This document shows positions 59,313 through 62,000 of a stretch of DNA of 62,000 nucleotides, piece by piece. Origin of the DNA: Symbiodinium natans (taxonomy: Eukaryota; Sar; Dinophyceae; Suessiales; Symbiodiniaceae). The stretch lies in contig CAJNDS010002002.1 of assembly GCA_905221605.1 (NCBI GenBank), positions 1 to 62,000 on the forward strand, given 5' to 3'. The notes under the pieces were generated by a model, which saw nothing but the letters and a program-made list of their open reading frames with translations, ran no database searches and was not told where the DNA came from. A program made the position numbers and the translations under genes. How positions within the stretch are numbered: the stretch's first letter is position 1; each line of letters starts with the position of its first letter.

Positions 59313-59459
59313 GGGATACAAACGAAACAGAAGGAGTGAGAGGCCTCCGAACAAGGAGCGGCACGAGTCTTAAAAGCGCGCCCCCGCTTCTGGGAGCCCC
59401 GGGCCCGGTCGGGGGAGATCACGGCGTTCCAGGGGATCCAGCACAGGTGCCTCCAAGCA

Positions 59460-59503
59460 GTTTAGGGCTTAGGGCTTAGGGTTTAGGGTTTAGGGTTTAG
59501 GGT
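59460..59503 (+). repeat. TTTAGGG telomere-type array
   Basis: Two AGGGCTT units then four TTTAGGG units, isolated in otherwise non-telomeric DNA. Confidence 0.9.
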
Positions 59504-60704
59504 GAGCTCCTGGCGAAGTCAGCTCTCGAAGCGAAGAGCAGAGAGCAGCAGAAAGAGAGCACAGCTTTCCGCTTCCCCCTCTCCCTCCGACCTTCCTTGT
59601 TGTTTTTCTCTTTATTCCGTACCTATTCCTTACTTATTCCTTATGTCACATCAAGCGTCTTCAACGAGGAGAGAGAGGAAGCGGGGGAAGAAAGAGTCAG
59701 AGGGCCTTTCTGAGGTAGAGGAAGGGCGTCAATGACCCGGCATCAAAGATTGCAAATATTGCATCACAGAATGGCCTCCGATAGGACTGCGGACCGTAGG
59801 ATGGGTCCGGAGCCGGGAACACGAAGCGGTTCCTTTCTGGGAAGCAGCGCCGAAGCCAAAAAGCCAATCGGCAGAACATTCCCCGCGCTCAATTACGGCG
59901 CTTCAATCTGAGAAGATGATGGAAACGACTCGTCTCTCGAAAGCACAGGGGCTCCGACCCCCAGCTAGCCCCAACCATGGCGCAGCCAGTCCTGGCACTC
60001 CATCGCCCCCTCCCCCCCACCACACACAGCCTGATGCGCTCCCTCTTGCACTCCGCTGCAATCTTCTTAGCTTCTGCTTGGCGACTTTGTCCTACTTGAT
60101 GGGTGCTTCGATCTTTTGGATCTTGAATGGTTTTGAATAGTAGAATTTGACTGTCAGCATCACAGGAAGCCTGCAAAGTCCAACGAGCACAGTAACAACT
60201 CACGAACCCCTCACGGAAAATGGTGCCGCGCTGCCCCTTTTTGCCCCCTGCACCTCGTGGGCCAGAGCTCTGCTCCGCTGCATCGTGGACGAAGCTTCTT
60301 GTGCGCTGAGCCGCTTTTCTTCTGGTTAGCAACGTGTGTCACCGTGTTAGCCACAGCATGTGTCAACATGGGACATCTCACGTGTTGCTGGACTGTACCA
60401 AGCTGCTTACAGTAAAGCTTCTGCATCTGCATGATTTCCTGCATGTTTCTGCATGGTTCTGGGTCTGCAGACTCCGTGACCTTGTCCTCTACTTATTGAG
60501 CCTGCCAGACCCTGACTCCGACATCTCCGAGCCGGCACGCAGTGGGCGAACGTGTAAAATGCTGACATTTGCGGACTCCCTATTCTTGAATGCCAGAAAG
60601 CCAGTACAGAGGCTGAACTACAGTGGAAGTCTAGTCGAAGCTGCCACTGCTGCCACCAGCACACGCTGTCGCACTTCTACTGCAATCTCTGCGCAGAGAA
60701 CAAG

Positions 60705-61388
60705 CTAATGTATGAGCAGGTCATGCTCCGTCATCCACAGGGGCAAAACGTTTCTAGTTAAGCTTGAGGCCCTCAATGAGGGACAATGACTCCGCAGCAT
60801 GCCAGCCGCGGAAAACAAAGCATGCAACATTTCATGGTCGTGCTCTGCGTGCGGCTGCGCTGCGTCGTCGCCTGCTCTTTCTATGATGGCACCGAGGAAG
60901 CCCGAGATCTGCCGGCGCCGTACGCTGACTCTACCCGGTGGACCACCATGCCGAAAGCAAAATGTCTGTGAGCTTGCCAGCCATTGATGGCACAGACGAC
61001 TGCAGAAAAACGAAGCTTCGCTTAACTCTGCGGGGGCCACTTTTCCATTCCAGCATCAACACGCAACCTCCCAGCGCAGACTGTACCGAAACTCTTGCAG
61101 CCATTGGCCAACTGGCGTGGGAGGTGACACAGCCCAGTTGCCCAACTGGGCAGGCATCATTGTGTCCCCGTCCACCAGGACCACCTGAGGACCAAGGACC
61201 CTCCCTGGGCGCTTTCCATGAAACAGCCAGCAACGTCCCGACGCCTCGTCGCAAAATCTCCGCACCAAGGTGGTCCACACGACGCAGCGACCTTGGGCAC
61301 GCATACGAACTGTTATAGCACTTTGAGGAAATATCTTCAGCACGTAGCGCAGGCAACAGTCAATGAGCGGCACCGGGGCCCGCGCCAA
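60705..61388 (-). CDS. Hypothetical protein exons
   Basis: Two minus-strand frames look coding: 61,388-61,056 (PLIDCCLRYVLKIFPQ, VWTTLVRRFCDEASGRCWLF, LGPQVVLVDGDTMMPAQLGN) and about 60,930-60,705 (SGFLGAIIERAGDDAAQPHA, EMLHALFSAAGMLRSH, ending before a stop). They are in different frames and overlap other open frames, so an intron between them is assumed. Composition looks like real protein; no family recognised. Confidence 0.3.
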
Positions 61389-61886
61389 GCCACCAGAAGT
61401 GGACGTCGACCGCCTAAAGGCTACATCAACTCCACCATGTCCATAATTGGTGCTCTGAGACAGGAGACGCTAAGACCATGACAATCTCTCGCGGCACCTC
61501 GGGCGCAAGGAATGGCAGGTCCTGCAGGAACAATCAGCGTCACGCGTGATCCGCGACGACGACGACGAACGCGGACTCGAAAAACGCCGCCCCTGCCTCT
61601 GCCGGTGTCACCGGTCGCGCTGGCTCCGCACCTGAGACAACACCCAATCACGATTGCATTGACGAAGCGTTCTTTCAATATGGGGAGGGGGAAGTGTGAG
61701 GGGGTGGGCGGGAAGAGGGCCCCACCCCCCAAAACAAGAGGAACGCGGGCTCATGTTCATGGATCCCCTCAGCGCTGCAAACTTAGGTCGAGACGCCCCG
61801 TCGTGTGCGCCTCATAGCGGCACTGCATCTATACAGTGTCTGTGTTATCCCCAAAAGCCACTATCTGATTATCTCAATAGTAGGAC

Positions 61887-61964
61887 GGCGGCGGCCAGGT
61901 CATCTGCGCAGGACGCGCAGAACGTGTGGCCGCATGGGACCAGGGCCACGACGCCGTCCTTCTC
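61887..61964 (-). CDS. RING-finger exon (probable E3 ubiquitin ligase), partial gene
   Basis: The minus strand reads EKDGVVALVPCGHTFCASCA. The CGHxFCxxC pattern is the zinc-binding core of a C3HC4 RING finger, usually a ubiquitin ligase that recruits an E2. The upstream CVC just before the CAG acceptor is one residue short of the usual CxxC, so the first cysteine pair is probably completed by the previous exon, beyond or near the window edge. A GT donor after GCC at 61,887 fits. The last zinc ligands (C-P-x-C) must lie in a downstream exon I did not find. Confidence 0.65.
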
Positions 61965-62000
61965 CTGGCAGACACAGTTTCGAACGCGCAGTTACAAGTT

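Larger units (their letters stand above)
58932..60700. other. Spacer and simple repeats
   Basis: Should contain 5' exons of the hydrolase gene; none could be placed. No other gene supported. Confidence 0.4.

Noticed and set aside
1-62000. Dinoflagellate spliced-leader gene, rRNA or tRNA
   Set aside because: I looked for the spliced-leader core (CCGTAGCCATTTTGGCTCAAG-like, either strand) and saw none; no rRNA was recognised. tRNAs cannot be excluded by eye; a tRNAscan-SE run would decide.

Overview
The window is nuclear DNA of a dinoflagellate, most like the Suessiales/Symbiodiniaceae type. Several observations agree. Introns follow an AG|G acceptor rule and use GC donors about as often as GT. 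Genes are broken into 28-120 nt exons. Every gene I could rebuild lies on the minus strand. The protein families fit: a ubiquitin-like plus ankyrin protein, a GH7 cellulase, a Rab11 GTPase, an ABHD17-like hydrolase and a RING finger. TTTAGGG repeats are abundant. Nothing looks bacterial, so operons, ribosome binding sites and CRISPR do not apply.

Layout. 1-613: 5' part of a ubiquitin-like/ankyrin gene leaving the left edge; its 113-nt first intron is partly telomeric repeat. 614-17,894: a gene-free tract of about 17 kb with dozens of short TTTAGGG/CCCTAAA arrays in both orientations, mixed with at least eight families of small inverted-repeat (MITE-like) elements. 17,895-21,238 and 29,624-32,214: two copies of an unusual large element with inverted-repeat arms, an internal array of G/C hairpin units and a pyrimidine tract. 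21.4-44.2 kb: many short minus-strand exons of coiled-coil and alpha-helical proteins I cannot name, interrupted by the second large element and by a 583-bp hAT-like element with a perfect 8-bp target duplication.

44,758-49,456: a GH7 cellulase (cellobiohydrolase/endoglucanase) gene with an intact catalytic motif, a 38-nt exon and a 2.6-kb intron holding a GTA microsatellite and telomeric repeats. 50,467-52,852: a Rab11-type GTPase in at least 12 exons. 53.0-56.5 kb: poorly resolved possible exons. 56,851-58,931: an ABHD17/Bem46-like alpha/beta hydrolase in at least 15 exons with Ser, Asp and His of the triad all present. 60.7-61.4 kb: a hypothetical ORF. 61.9 kb: a RING-finger exon at the right edge.

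The genes do not form an obvious pathway. They are housekeeping and lineage-typical genes in one unidirectional minus-strand array. Exon borders were worked out by eye from reading frame, splice dinucleotides and family motifs; they are models, not transcript-supported facts.
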